Position numbers and translations under genes: made by a program. Shown one piece after another: positions 21,981 to 34,363 of a DNA stretch of 64,000 nucleotides. The notes beneath the pieces are model-generated. The model worked only from the letters and a program-made list of their open reading frames with translations, ran no database searches and was not told where the DNA came from. The first letter of the stretch is position 1; every line of letters begins with the position of its first letter. Origin of the DNA: Areca catechu (Eukaryota > Streptophyta > Magnoliopsida > Arecales > Arecaceae); the NCBI GenBank assembly GCA_021397845.1, contig CM038048.1:35276727-35340726 (forward strand). The letters are read 5' to 3'.

Positions 21981-23144
21981 TTTAGGCATAATTGTTTTAC
22001 AAAAAAAAGTAAGTAAAAAAAATCTTTTTTTATATATATTTATTGCTCTCTTTAGATCATTATTTTTTTTGCCATAATTATAGATTTTCTTTTTTTTAAT
22101 ATAAAAAAATTTCTTCTTTATACAAACTAACTCCTAACCTAATTAACCTTTCCTTTTAATTAGCTTACCTTAAATAGCCCAAAAGAAAACCATAAGACAC
22201 TATCTATAATACATAATTAATTTAAGGAAACAAATAATAAACTTTAAAAACTTCCTAACTTGTTGGACACCTTGTTTGATTTACATTGCATTTCCATAAA
22301 ATACTTTAAGGGCATAACTCCTAAACAACATTAGGTGGGGACTTTGTCATCCTTCCTTAGCCTACAAACCACCACCCTGCATACTGCATAACCCAAGCCT
22401 TAATTTAAAATTAAATAGACATTGGCCCTTAAGGATTTTCAAGCTCACTAGGAAAAGGGACCCTGAGAGTTGGACTAGTTCAGAATTAACAGGTTAACTA
22501 GTATCTAGGAAAGGGGTTCAAGGATGATGTAGCCTTGAAGGAAGGTGGTTCTTTAATTGGTTCCATTATCTGACCTGGCCAATTAATTTGGTGTTTAAGG
22601 AAAGCAACGGGGGGACCCCCACCGACCTTATCCTTACCTGGCCAATTGCTAGTTAGTATCTGACTTCAAAGACTTAAAGGCAACCTTGGCAATTAGGAGC
22701 TATCTAGATATAGGGTAACCCTAGGATAGAGAGTCCATAGCTTGATAACTTATTTTTCTAACCGAAACTTTAATCTAATTAAGACACTCTCTTTTATCAT
22801 CTCTAGATTTAGGACTCCTTAGGCTCTCACCTTTAGACTTCTTCTCTCTCCTTCTTCCCTCTTCTTCTTCCCTCTTCCTCCATATAATATAAAAAAAGCT
22901 AATAAAAAAATTAAATTTTTTTGCTAAGACAAAAAGATGATTGGTCAGATCAATCTAAACCATACAAGATTAAAAGATCATGGATCCCACTAGATGACCC
23001 AAAAGTCTAATAGATTACTGCTACCCTAATCCTATTGAATGACCCCAAATCCTACAAGAGTATTGGTATAAGATTGACTCTGACCAACTATTTAGAATGA
23101 GATTCCAAGCTAATAATTTTATGTATTGGCCATAACAGATTGAT
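21981..23144 (+). other. Leader of the Athila-like element
   Basis: No coding sequence is clear in the first 0.95 kb, which is rich in A and T runs (21990-22130) and then holds the shared leader module (22490-22660). From about 22930 the sequence is probably the eroded start of gag. Confidence 0.65.
22490..22660 (+). other. Shared leader module, Athila-like copy
   Basis: Contains gtatctaggaaa, tttaattggttccatt (22552-22567), ctgacctggccaatt (22570-22584), aggaaagcaacggggg (22598-22613) and cttacctggccaat. The three middle stretches are identical, in the same order and nearly the same spacing, to the Copia-2 leader on the minus strand at 33724-33786. Confidence 0.85.
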
Positions 23145-23812
23145 GTGCATATGAAATTCACTAGATTTGAAGATGCATACAATCACACAAAAGAACCTAA
23201 AGAATCTACACCAGCATCTATGATCCATAATCTTGAGAAAGTCTTAGAATGTAAAGGATATATCCAGTTTCACCATGTGCTAGAACCTATGTGCATGGGA
23301 TGTCATTCACCAGATCATGTTGTAGAGGAATGCCCTTACTCGATGCACCTAATTCAAAATGGGTTTACATAAGAGACTATAGCCAACAACATATATATGA
23401 CTGAACCATATGCCCTAACCTATAATCCAAGGTGGGATCATCACCTCAATTCTATATGGTCACAAGATGCGACACTAGGAGCCTCTAATTTTGACCACCC
23501 TTATCCTAGGCCTAGCCAAGTACTGAATAATCAACTAGGTTTAAATCTTGACGAGGAACCTAGTCCTTTAAAAAAAACCCTGGAAGCTCTGGCTAAATCA
23601 TGTACTGACCTTGAAGCCACAATTAAGAGCACTAATGCCACCTTAAATAGTTTCATGCAAACCACGGGCCAATGTATAACTCCCAATGCCTAGCCTTATG
23701 CCCATCTGGAGATGAAATTGGAACCATTAGCCATAGCTACAAGTAGAGAAGAACTATCTAGTCAACTTAAGAATTATCTTGAGGGACAATACCTAACTAA
23801 AAATTTAATATC
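23145..23812 (+). pseudogene. gag: Athila-type gag, C-terminal part
   Basis: Two pieces in neighbouring frames. The first (23145-23372) has a zinc knuckle of CX2CX4HX4C form, CMGCHSPDHVVEEC. The second (23397-23693) has TYNPRWDHHLNSIWS, matching the Athila signature YNPGWRNHPNFSW, followed by a coiled, Thr/Asn-rich tail (ATIKSTNATLNSFMQ). Breaks: a stop at 23370, a small frame change before 23397, and a stop at 23691. The N-terminal half of Gag is eroded. Confidence 0.82.
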
Positions 23813-23833
23813 TGTGTGACTATTCCTAACTAA

Positions 23834-24560
23834 TTGATTATAACTCTCGAGAATGAATTGATCATAGAACAACCCTGCACAATCAAAGAGAACAGCCTAG
23901 ATAATTTGACTAAGGCAAAAATATATGAAGAGAAATCAAAATGGAGAGACGAACCATTTTCATCATCACCTAACTTATCTATGGTCCCAATCCCAAGAAC
24001 CCTAAAATCATCCATTACTTTCAATGGGAAGGAAGAACAAATGGATATAATAATAAAAATAATTGAGACTTTCCAGGGATCACAAATATATAATGTAATA
24101 AAGGAAGCCATGCATGAAAGTTCCTCCCATGATTCGTTAAACCCTAGTCTAGCTTACTTTGAGGTGGAGGATCTTGATACAGAGGGATATACCCTAGAGA
24201 GGAATGACCTAGTAGAAACACCCTACTCCAACACCACCCCACTTTAGAGCAAGAAATATGAGCCATCATCCAAACCCCCAATAGTTTCCTTGTTAGAATC
24301 AGCACCTGATCTAGAATTTAAGCCACTTTCTACCACATCCACTAATACCTTATTGGTAATATACAATCGGGAAGCCCAAATTGTAGGTATTCTAAAAGTA
24401 TATAAAGAAGCTATTAGATGGGACATTGCACATATGGGGGATAATGAAGTTAAAACTTTTATATCTAATTTCTCTATATTTGGTAATACTTTTGAGAACT
24501 GCCTCCAAAATTTGTCTATAGTGTTAAAACGATGTATGGAGACAAAGTTGAGATTGATTT
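23834..24560 (+). pseudogene. pol: Athila-type pol, internally deleted
   Basis: The first 137 codons (23834-24247) are a Gag-Pol linker region with no motif I can name. The second frame (24290-24562) begins with the pre-RT block (LEFKPLSTTSTNTLLVIYN, KVYKEAIRWDIA) and then jumps to a block just past the RT active site (FISNFSIFGNTFENCLQNLS, VLKRCMETKLRLI), where relatives have the FMDDFSVFG box. The RT palm between the two is deleted and the active-site aspartates are replaced. RNase H and integrase are absent. It cannot encode a working polymerase. Confidence 0.8.
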
Positions 24561-26706
24561 GAAAAAAGTACCTAGTTATAGATCAGAAAGGGCTTACGCT
24601 AAGATCTAAAATATTAACTGAACCCTTCATGACACTGGTTTCATCCTTGTCATGAAGGAAGAGGCATCAAATGGGGATTCTAAAATACTCCCTTCATACA
24701 TCGAGCATAGTCAGTCATAGATCTAGGTCCATCAGCACCCTGACTATTATGTAAGTTATACTTGGATATAATTATAAAGCAAGAATTGTTAGCTCTCAGG
24801 GGAATGAGCCACTTAATGATCCCAAGCTAGAAATACTCGATAGCTGAACTCGAATCACATAGAAAATTACAAACCTACATCAAAATTTAGGTAGGAATAG
24901 GATAAGAATCTTGAAAGGTTTAGTTGAAGACGTTAAACTTAGCACTTTTCAGGAGGCAACATAAATTTTTATTTTCTGACCTCTATTTTAATGATTCTTA
25001 TTTCTAGAAATAAGAGACTGCTCCATACGGTCACTCCTAGTTTACATGAGGCATATCTCATCCAGGTGATATCTCTCCTTGTTTTATTATTCCTTACTCC
25101 ATTGAGGACAATGAAAAATAAGTTGGAAGGTAAGGGAACCATTTTGAAAAAAAATATATTTTAAAACACCTTGGTAATCTATGAAAAATTTTTATAAACC
25201 ATGTGCCATAAAAGATATTTTGAGCAAAATAGACTAAGAAAAGGTAATAGAGTTAAAAAGTATTGGCTAATTACTCTAACGAGCCAAGGAGTAGACTAGT
25301 TGGTCAGACTTTTAGCATCCTACTTAGGTCACCTAAAGGCTATTAACATTTTCATTACACATGCATACATACAAGGTAAATTAGGTATTAGTTGTAAGGT
25401 CAATTGAAGATTCAATTATTACTAAAAATTGGTAATTGAAATATATCCCATTGAGAAAAACTTAAATTTGAGGAAAGAGCTACCTACTTGATAAAAAAGG
25501 CAAATTCTAAACATTGATTTCCTACTGAGTAACCAGGCACCTTCGTCTAAGTAAGTGGTAGGGACACCAGGATCAGACACAGATCACTGGATCCCATATG
25601 GTTTACTTAGTCATGTGTCAAAGTTTTGAAAATTTTGTAATCAATTAAGAGTGAGTCATGTAATAAGTTGAGGTTAGTTGATTTATCTTAACCCTCAACC
25701 TAGTCTAGTATATTGAGTCCTGTACATCAGTATGAGTCCAGTATGAGTCCACTTTTTATATCAAAGAGAAGGTTACAATATTTTGGAGCTCCACCAGGCC
25801 TCATCCAAGAGTCAGAGGCCACAACATCAGATTATTGGATTTTGTGTGACACCACAGGATCCAAGATGCCTTTCAGAAATCCTGATTCGTTCTAGATGCC
25901 CTCCAGATGCCCAGATTCCCTTCCAAATGCTAGAGTATATCCCAGACCAGGGCATCTATGATTCTAGAGGTCCACCTGCATCCTAACCCAAAGAAATCAA
26001 GTCCAGGTGCCAAGCCCAAGCCCTTAAAAAGCAAGATTCTAGGGAATATTCCTGCTACCAGCCTACCAGGCCATCCCAGCTTTCAAAGGCCCAAACCCAT
26101 GTGTCCAAGCCCCTTTGGGCCGGCCCCTTGCTGATCCTAGAGGCCCAACATGCCCCATAGGCATCCTTGAAGGGTTGACCAAGTCCAAGCTCAAAGGGAG
26201 GTGTCCTTAAGTGAGAAGGAGAAGACTAGTATAACCTAGTTAGGATCCTAATTCTTTTAAGCTTTGTAATTCTAACCTAGCTAGGAAAGGACATGTAATC
26301 TAACTAGGAAAAGGCTTGTTAACCTAAGTATAACCCTAGATAGAGAGGGCATGGGAACTCTATAAATACCCTACCCCTCCCCCTCTTGTAATCATCTCTT
26401 TCTTATGAATATAACTTGCTGAAATTTTGTGATATTGTCTTGTGTTTGGTGTTCTAGTATTGGTTCTCTTGTTCTTGTGTGCTCTCCTTGAGTTCCCAGA
26501 TTGAAACCCTGTAGCTCTAGCTTCCATCTGCATCTTTGGAGATCAGCCACACCTAGAGGAAGATGCCCTAGTTGCTGCCCTAATCAAGCAACTGCTTCTT
26601 CCCTGGGACATCCGTACCTAAACCTAGTTCTTTCAATTCTAAACCCTAGTTTTTTATTTCTTTGTTTAATTGCTGTTTTGATTGACCCTGATGCTTGCAG
26701 GATCCC
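24561..26706 (+). other. Post-pol spacer of the Athila-like element, left part
   Basis: Non-coding. The phrase gacgttaaacttagcacttttc with caggaggcaac (24930-24960) is the Athila-type sequence that normally follows pol. From about 25720 to 26706 the character changes: tctataaata at 26359, a TATA-like box, followed by a C-rich stretch and cttgttcttgtg, looks like part of a different LTR inserted in the spacer. Short frames at 25713, 25783 and 26501 have no domain. Copia-2 begins at 26707. Confidence 0.55.
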
Positions 26707-29158
26707 TGTAAGGGTTTTGGTGACTAGGGCGGAAGCGTGGATTTCAAAAAATTTATTATGAAACCACTACCAAACCCTTAACCCAAGACTTCCTTAGTAG
26801 GAATTAACACATACAAACATGCATATATAATATAAACTAGAGTTTAGGCACCAACCTGAACCACTAGTATCCAATCCGATGAAGAAAAAACCCTGATTCA
26901 GCCTTCTTCTCTTCCAGGTGTCCAAATGTTCACCTTCCAATGGTGATCCACACGAAACTCGGACCAAGGAAGAACTCCTTCTTCAAGTTGCTTGGATAAG
27001 TAGAACTCTTTCGGCAGCCTTTGGTCTATTGACCACTGTAGGACACCTTGTCCTACTGTAGGGCATTAAAGACACTCTCCTAAACCACTCTTGGTTTTAG
27101 GACAACCCTCCTCTAGGACCCCATAGGCTTATGTCCTAAAACAAAGCCTTGTCCTAGTAGAAAAGACCTTGTCTTAACAAGACAAGTCTTGTCTTAAAGA
27201 AAGAAGGGAGAGAGAGACACTCAGAATAATACTTCGGTGGAATTCTTATATCAGACTCATTTCACCGCCCCCTATTTATAGATAAAAAAGGGGTGTATGA
27301 TATGTCCTCCCATCAACTTATCAGATATGATTTTTCAAGATCGAAGATAAGTTATCTGCCTTGAAAAATCATATCTAATAAGCCCATTCATGCACCGAAG
27401 GCCTTATTCACATCCCTTCTTTTATCTGGATGAATTCTCACTTGCCATAAGTCAATTATTGGTCCCTGGGAAGCCAAGAGGCCCCTTTTCAATCTCCAAA
27501 CATTGAAGATTATGAAGAGTCCTGATAGCAGAAGGACTCTCTATCAGAACCGCGCGCCACATGAAGAGTTGCGACTCTTCATGCACTACGCACACCAATC
27601 TTCTTCCATGCAAATTTTAAAGAATGTTGATTAGTCAAAACATAGGCAATATAGGTGTCATTGGAAAGAGCATAAAATTTTCTTTCCGACCATATAAATT
27701 ATATTCAAATCAGAGATCTATAGCTCATTCTGTGCCCTTTTGAAGTTAAGGTATCATTTAGGTACCAAGAGTCTCATGCCATTGGGACTCTTCATGTATG
27801 GTGCCTAAAATACCCTTAAATCCAAATTAAAATCAGATTTAGCTCTGATTATGCTAGCCCCACTTAGGACTCAACCTAATTTAAGTTTTTCATAATTAGG
27901 TTAGCCCAATTAGCAAGCAACCAGACCCAATCCAATTGGGTTAGGAATTGGGTTAGCCTACATATGCTAGTATGTAATCCGGCTAACCAATTAGGATCCT
28001 ATGACCCTAATTAAATCATGAATGACTTCCTTGGCCAAGTCTCTATTGTGTGTGACCCATTGGGTTCCACATCTAGCCAGCAGTAGGTTTAGGTTTGAAC
28101 CGATTCGATCCGATCGAACCCGATTGACCTAATTAGGTCAAATTGGCTCACCTAATTGTCCAATTCGAATCACACATCGAATTGACTCATGAAACCAAAT
28201 CAATTGGTTCATGAAGACCTACAAGACAAGATTGATGTCTAGCAACGTGTCATGCCTACCCGGAAGATGAGGAATTTTGGTGGATTTACCAAAATACCCT
28301 TCAGTGGTGAGTTACCGGGCAATTCAGTCCTTCGATCTACTTGCACCCTGAATATGACTATGGATATGGATACTTGTCAAATCCAATTTCATATTCATTC
28401 CTTGCTCAATCTGATAATGATGATTTATTAATGAACTAATAGAAATAATTTTTAATATTCATACTTTGATCAAAGATTTTCCGAATCTTCATTTGATTGA
28501 AATCATTTGGATGCGATTCCCTCTTACTAGGGTTGATCGATTCCTTTTTGACCTACTCACAACCTCCATATGCAATCCACCATACCTAGTATCACCCCGT
28601 GCAAGACTCAGTGTCATGATTGAGTGTGAACCAAAGTATAGATTCATGCATACAAGGTACCATGGCAGTCTCAAGTCAAAGGACCATATGCACTACTCCC
28701 ACTATGAGAACTATCTATTGACAAACAGATAGGGTTCCATTAGATGTTCTCAAGCTGGATCCATTCAATGAACTCATTCTCTAATGAACACCCACATCCT
28801 AGTATTAGTGTCAAACACAAGTGACTGTGAGATCAGTCACCCTCTTCACCAAGCATACATAGGATGTGCTGATCTTACCGGAAACATTGATCTCCTACTC
28901 AATATCCCATCGACCAGGAATATTCTAGATTAGGGTTTTAAGGCTTTAGGTCTTACTGGTATGATCTCATCATTACCCTAGAACCATAGCCCTAATCTAT
29001 GGGGTTCATCATATCTTAATAAAATTAATAAGACACGGTGTATGATGAAAATAAAATGCCTTTATTAATTGATAATGTCAATACACTGGTTTGGGATACA
29101 AAAGAAAATCCCATCGAAATACAACATTTCGATTGGCCTTTAGGGCATAATCCTTTCA
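26707..29158 (-). repeat. 3' LTR of Copia-2 (left copy, complete)
   Basis: Plus-strand ends are tgtaagggttttgg and cataatcctttca, giving TG...CA. A minus-strand TATA box is visible as ctatttatag at 27272-27281. Length is 2452 bp. It matches the right LTR and, in opposite orientation, the 8124-10500 LTR. Confidence 0.93.
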
Positions 29159-29172
29159 ATCTCCCACTTGCA
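29159..29172 (-). other. Polypurine tract of Copia-2
   Basis: Minus strand gcaagtgggagat immediately before the 3' LTR. Confidence 0.8.
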
Positions 29173-29189
29173 CTAAAGCCTATCGCCTT

Positions 29190-30720
29190 TAAATTTTAAT
29201 CCCATACAATCGAGGTGGCGATCAAACTCCTACTGTGGTAGAGCCTTAGTGAACGGGTCTGCTATGTTGTTCTTCGTTTCTACTCTTTTAATGTAGACTT
29301 CTTATCTTTCAACAATCTCTCGAATGAGATGGAAGTGTCTTAGAATGTGCTTTGATTTGTGATGAGCTCTAGGTTCCTTAGCTTGAGCGATGACTCCAAT
29401 ATTATCATAGTAAAGTGGTACTGGACCTTCAATCTCCGGAACAACGCCCAACTCTGAGATGAACTTCTTCATCCAGACAGCTTCCTTGGTAGCTTCACTA
29501 ACAGCAATGTATTCTGCCTCAGTTGTTAAGTCAGCTACAGTCTGATGTTTAGAACTCTTCCAGCTTACAACTCCTCCATTTACGGTAAAAATATACCCTG
29601 AAATAGATTTTCTATCATCTGGATCTGATTGAAAACTAGAATCTGAATAAGCTTCCAGTTTAAGATCAGATCCTCCGTATATCAAAAAAATATCCTTAAT
29701 CCTTCTCAAGTACTTAAGAATGTTTTTCATAGCCTTTCAGTGATCCTCTCCTGGATCAGCCTGAAATCTGCTAGCTATACCTAAGGCATATGCCACATCA
29801 AGTCTGGTATATAACATAGCATACATTATAGATCCTACAGCCGAAGCATAAGGTATAGAACTCATTCTATTTCTTTCTTCAGGTGTCTTAGGAGACATCT
29901 TCTTAGAAAGATGTATGCCATGACCAATAGGCAAGTAACCTCTTTTACTTCCCTCCATGCTAAATCTCTTTAGCACTTGATCAATGTACCTAGACTGGGA
30001 TAAGCCTAGTATCCTCCTAGATCTATCTCTATAGATCTTGATACCTAGTATATAGGATGCTTCTCCCAAGTCTTTCATGGAAAACTATTTAGATAATCAT
30101 ACCTTGACTGATTGTAACATTGGGATATCATTCCCAATGAGGAGTATGTCATCCACATACAGAACCAAGAAAACTATGGCACTCCCACTAGTCTTCTTGT
30201 ACACACAAGGTTCATCCTCATTTTTGATAAAGTCAAATTCTTTGATTTTCTTATCAAATCGGATGTTCCAACTCCTGGATGCTTTCTTTAATCCATAAAT
30301 GGATTCTTCAGCCTACATACATGATTAGGTTTAGTCTCCAAGACAAAACCTTCTAGCTGTGACATATAGACCTCTTTTTCAAGGAAACCATTAAGGAATG
30401 CGGTTTTCACATCCATCTGCCAGATTTCATAATCATGATATGTTGCTATAGCAAGCATGATCCGAATAGATTTGAGCATGGTAACAGGAGAAAATGTTTC
30501 ATCATAATCTATTCCCTGTTTTTATCTAAAACCCTTAGCCACTAATCTGGCTTTATAAGTTTCGACTTGGCCATCTGCCCCAATCTTTTTTTTATAGACC
30601 CATTTGCATCCAATAGGGTTAACACCCTCTGGTGCATCAATCAATGTCCACACTTGGTTGACATACATGGAGTCCATTTGGATCTCATGGCTTCTAGCCA
30701 TCTGTCTGAGTCCCTGCTAA
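29190..30720 (-). pseudogene. pol: Copia-2 reverse transcriptase and RNase H
   Basis: Minus-strand blocks in order: NQVWTLIDAPEGV, CKWVYKKKIGADGQ, YKARLVAKGFR, WQMDVKTAFLNG, the YVDD box (30148-30159), MKDLGEASYILGIKIYRDRS, then RNase H with YSDSSFQSD, TEAEYIAVSEATKEAVW and NIGVIAQAKEPRAH. The open pieces are 30479-30288, 30078-29737 and 29730-29302, separated by stops and frameshifts; one stop lies between the last two pieces at about 29736. The YVDD aspartates are intact but sit out of frame with the preceding fingers. Confidence 0.9.
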
Positions 30721-30739
30721 TGACAGCATCCGTATAGGT

Positions 30740-32143
30740 TAGAGGCTCATCATTTTCAATGATCCGGGCTTCATTATTTTCAATAATGAACCCATACCTC
30801 TCAGGTGCATGATGCACCCTATCAGACCTACGGATAGGAGTGGTGTGTTCTGGTTCTATACTAACTATGTTATCATTTGGTTGAGATGTATCAATTTGTT
30901 GAACTTCTTCAAGTTCAATATTTCTCCCACTGCCCTTTTGTAGGATGAACTCTTTCTCCAGAAAAGTGGCATGCCTATTGACAAAAAACTTTTTGTTCAG
31001 TAGGGTGGTAGAATGGATATCCTATACTATCTTTAGGATATCCTACAAATAGGCACTTATCTGCTCTAGCATCCAGCTTATGTCCAAAATTTCTTTTGAC
31101 ATAGGCTGGACATCCCCATATCTTAAGATACTTAAGATTGGGTTTCTTACCCCTCCATATCTTATATGGAGTGCTAGAGACAGATTTAGATGGTACTCTA
31201 TTTAAGATATTAGCCATGGTTTCCAAGACATATCCTCAGAAGGAAACAGGTAACTCTATGAAGCACATCATGGACCGTACCATATCTAATAAGGTACGGT
31301 TCCTTCTTTCAGCAACACCATTTAATTGTGGTGTGTAAGGAGGGGTCCATTCAGAGATAATCCCCTTTTCTTTAAGCTGATCGAGAAACTCGGTGGATAA
31401 GTATTCACCTCCTCGATCTTATCGAAGGATTTTAATACTTTTCCCCGTTTGTTTTTCTACCATACTTTGACACTCTAAAAATTTATCAAAGACTCCGGAT
31501 TTATGTTTTATAAGATACATAAATCCGTACCTTGAAAAATCATCAGTAAATGTGATGAAATAAGAGTATCCACCCTTGGCCTGAGTTGTCATAGGCCCAC
31601 ATACATCTGTATGTATGAGTCCTAATAACTTAGTTGTCCTTTCTCTATGTCCACTAAATGGAGTCTTGGCCATTTTACCCATGAGACATGATTCACAAGT
31701 TCCTAATGATTCATAATTATAAGGATTAAAAAATTTTTTCTTGTATAACTTGCTAATCCTAGTCTCACTAATATGTCCAAGCTGACAGTGCCAGAGTAAA
31801 GTATTGTTACATCATCTCTCTTTCGTTTGTTACTTACATGAAGTATATTGTCATTAGTGGATAGAGTTAAAAGACCATTGCAAAATATGCCACAACATAT
31901 AATTTCATTAGAAAAGCTGATTGAGCAACCATTGCTTATCACATTCATAGTATAACCTTGTCTAAGTAACAAGGGTATAGATATGATATTTCTAATGACC
32001 TTAGGCATATAGTAACAATCTCTCAGCTCTAAAATCTTCCTCGAAGGTAACTTCAAGATATAAGTCCCTACGGCCTCTGCTTGGATGGACTCTCCTCCAG
32101 CACCGTAGAGCACGAAGTCTCCTTCCTTCAATACTCTAAGCCT
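30740..32143 (-). pseudogene. pol: Copia-2 protease remnant and integrase
   Basis: The 142-codon piece 32131-31703 covers the pre-integrase region (HTD-less, with the LGLASYTRKNF block out of frame). The integrase core lies in 31682-31419 (HTDVCGPMTTQAKGGYSY, TFTDDFSRYGFMY) and 31226-30975 (NRVPSKSVSSTPY, KYLKIWGCPAYVKR). The second Asp (DRGGEY near 31410) and the Glu (NGVAERRN near 31315) are visible but interrupted by stops and frameshifts. Confidence 0.85.
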
Positions 32144-33108
32144 CTACAGCCCCTGCAATGATTTGCAGATATTATGATCACAGGCGGTATCCAATACCCA
32201 AGTATTTGAAATGGAAGAATCCAATGACAAAATAGTATGAACTTCTTTCATACCTTTTGGTGCATCCGATGCACCAGGCTTCACACCTGCAAGGTAAGCC
32301 TTGCAGTTCCTCTTCCAATGACCAGGCTTGCCATAGTGAAAGCAGGTCATCTGTCCAGAGGCCTTCTTTCCTTTCTTCTTCTTGATGCCCCTTTTTGGGT
32401 TCAATCTCCTCTTAGAACCCTTTCTGCCTGACTTCTTCTTGTTGATCCCATCCACAAGAAGAAGTGAAGCCTTATTTTCTCTAAATGGCTCTCTGCTATT
32501 TTTAACATGTTTAACAGCTCAGGTAAGGAAGTGTTAAGTTTGTTCATATGATAATTAAGAACAAACTGTGAAAATGACTCCGAGAGTGACTACAGGATCA
32601 AATCCTGATTCATGACTCCGAGAGTGACTACAGGATCAAATCCTGATTCAACTCCCCATCCATAAAAACCCAATTGACCTAATCAAGTGATCAGGTCAAT
32701 AACCATCAGTACGTGGTCTTGTATGGATGTACCTTCTGTCATTCTCGCATGGAACAACTGCTTAGATATCTCATATCTAGCAGTTCGACTATGTTCTCTA
32801 TATAGCTCTTTTAGATTGAGCAGTATGGAGTTATTGTCCATGCTATCATGTTGCCTCTGCAACTCATTGGTCATAGAGGCAAGCATGATACATTTGATAG
32901 TGAGAGAGTCATTTTGCCACATCATATATGTGGTCTTCTCCTCTTACGAGGCATCCTCCCCTTAAGGTTCCAAGGTAGGGGTATCAAGAATGTAGGAAAG
33001 TTTTTCCTGGCTTAGTACTATCTTTAGGTTTCTCAACCATTCAATATAGTTCGGTCCAGTCAATTTATTGGCATCAAGTATACCATGGTGTGAGAATGAA
33101 GAGGCCAT
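32144..33108 (-). pseudogene. gag: Copia-2 gag
   Basis: Starts at the ATG at 33108 (MASSFSHHGILDANKLTGPN). The ILDANKLTGPNYIEWLRNLK block marks a Gag lineage different from that of Copia-1. Middle piece 32925-32683 is the capsid region (TIKCIMLASMTNELQ, YEISKQLFHARM). The end, 32455-32144, has the basic tail (KKKGKKASG) and a zinc knuckle, CFHYGKPGHWKRNC, whose second cysteine is now tyrosine. A perfect 38-bp tandem duplication at 32575-32650 and several stops break the frame. Confidence 0.88.
32575..32650. repeat. Perfect 38-bp tandem duplication in Copia-2 gag
   Basis: Two identical copies of a 38-bp unit starting tgactccgagagtgactac, at 32575-32612 and 32613-32650. 38 is not a multiple of three, so it shifts the frame. 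Identity of the copies means the event is recent compared with the other decay. Confidence 0.97.
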
Positions 33109-33689
33109 TTAGTTTACATTAACAAAGAACATAACATAAGCAAACAACCAATATTAACAAAACATAATTAAATTAGGATTTTAACTTAATTATGTCTCCC
33201 ACTATTTTATCAAGCATCATAACCCTCTATATGATGATCGAGAAACCCTAATTGGTTTTCTTAGTGGGGTTGAGATCCTAATTCCTTATAAAAGATCTTG
33301 TGTGTACACAACAAATCTTTTATAAGTTCAAGGTAGGAAAACTCTTTCCAATTGTATCTCATACAATTCTCAACATATCCTGGCCTCTAAAATATTAATA
33401 GCCTTATGTGTGTACAATAAACTATAATATTTTAGTTAAGTAAGACCCTTCATTCCTTTATAGTCATGATTGTAATAACAATATCCATGTGTGTACACAA
33501 CAAAATATTATATTAAATCATGCCATAAGCATCAAATGCACCAGGCCAAAATTGTGTTAGTCACCATAATAGGCCTTGTGTATATACAACAAACCTAATA
33601 CGGATCATAACATAATAATGACCTAGCATGAAGGAAGGCCTAATGTAGTGAATATTACACTAAGCATATCAATCAAGTATTAAGTTAAT

Positions 33690-33850
33690 CTTATCGGCCA
33701 GGTAAGTGCGAGAGTAGTGGGATTCCCCCGTTGCTTTCCTAGACACCAATAAAAATTGGCCAGGTCAGTCAATGGAACCAATTAAAAACCACATCATTTT
33801 TACCGAGCATGAACCACATTTCCTAGACACCGAATGATCAACTAATCATC
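33690..33850 (-). other. Shared leader module, Copia-2 copy
   Basis: On the plus strand: ggccaggtaagtgcg, cccccgttgctttcct, agacaccaat, aattggccaggtcag, aatggaaccaattaaa, tttcctagacacc. The complement of these words is found in the Athila-like leader with exact runs of 15-16 bases. Confidence 0.85.
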
Positions 33851-34159
33851 TTGATTATTTTGCTTTTGGTATATGACACTACAACTTAATATAATTTTAA
33901 TAGAGGGCATTTCAAACAGAAGCACATTCTAATATACCATTCATCAACCATGCATCATATATCATTTTATAATATGCCAAGTGTGTCATCATACTAGGAC
34001 AACCATCTACCACATAATGGATCTTCCATTATTCCAGGGCAACCTTATTTTAGTATGATGACTAGAAAGCTAAACATATCTCTATATCGGTTAAGGTTTT
34101 AAGTGAAAACCCTAACCAGTGACATACATATATGCATAAACATATCAATCATATGTAAC

Positions 34160-34335
34160 TTTAAACTTTTGTAGAGTCCTACAAAATTGGGCAACTTCAA
34201 ATTTTGTAGAGTCCTATCAAAATGGGCAACCTCAAAAGTCCTACAAAATTGGTCAACTTCAATTTTGTAGAGTCCTACCAAATGGGCAACTTGAAGAGTC
34301 CTACAAAATTGGTCAACTTGAATTTTGTATGATTT
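34160..34335. repeat. Fivefold hairpin repeat beside the Copia-2 primer site
   Basis: Five related units of about 25-40 bp built on ttttgtagagtcctacaaaa, ttggtcaacttcaa. The first part is an inverted repeat (ttttgtag / ctacaaaa) able to form a stem with a short loop. They end about 20 bp from the primer-binding site. Confidence 0.85.
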
Positions 34336-34351
34336 AGCCCTAATAAGGTGG

Positions 34352-34363
34352 CTCTGATACCAC
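34352..34363 (-). other. Primer-binding site of Copia-2
   Basis: Plus strand ctctgataccac at 34352-34363 is the complement of the tggtatcagag primer site. It abuts the LTR end at 34364. Confidence 0.9.

Larger units (their letters stand above)
33109..34352 (-). other. Leader of Copia-2
   Basis: 1.24 kb without a gene. Holds the shared leader module (33690-33850) and, close to the primer site, a hairpin-bearing repeat (34160-34335). Repeated phrases gtgtgtacaca / tgtgtacaac appear at 33300-33600 (about five times), an additional low-order repetition. Confidence 0.75.

Noticed and set aside
26501..26761. 86-codon plus-strand frame next to Copia-2
   Set aside because: It crosses the Copia-2 LTR boundary at 26707, so it is a chance frame made by the insertion.
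34160..34335. Repeats with spacers considered as a CRISPR array
   Set aside because: Repeats are imperfect, spacers are not unique, and the context is a plant retrotransposon leader.
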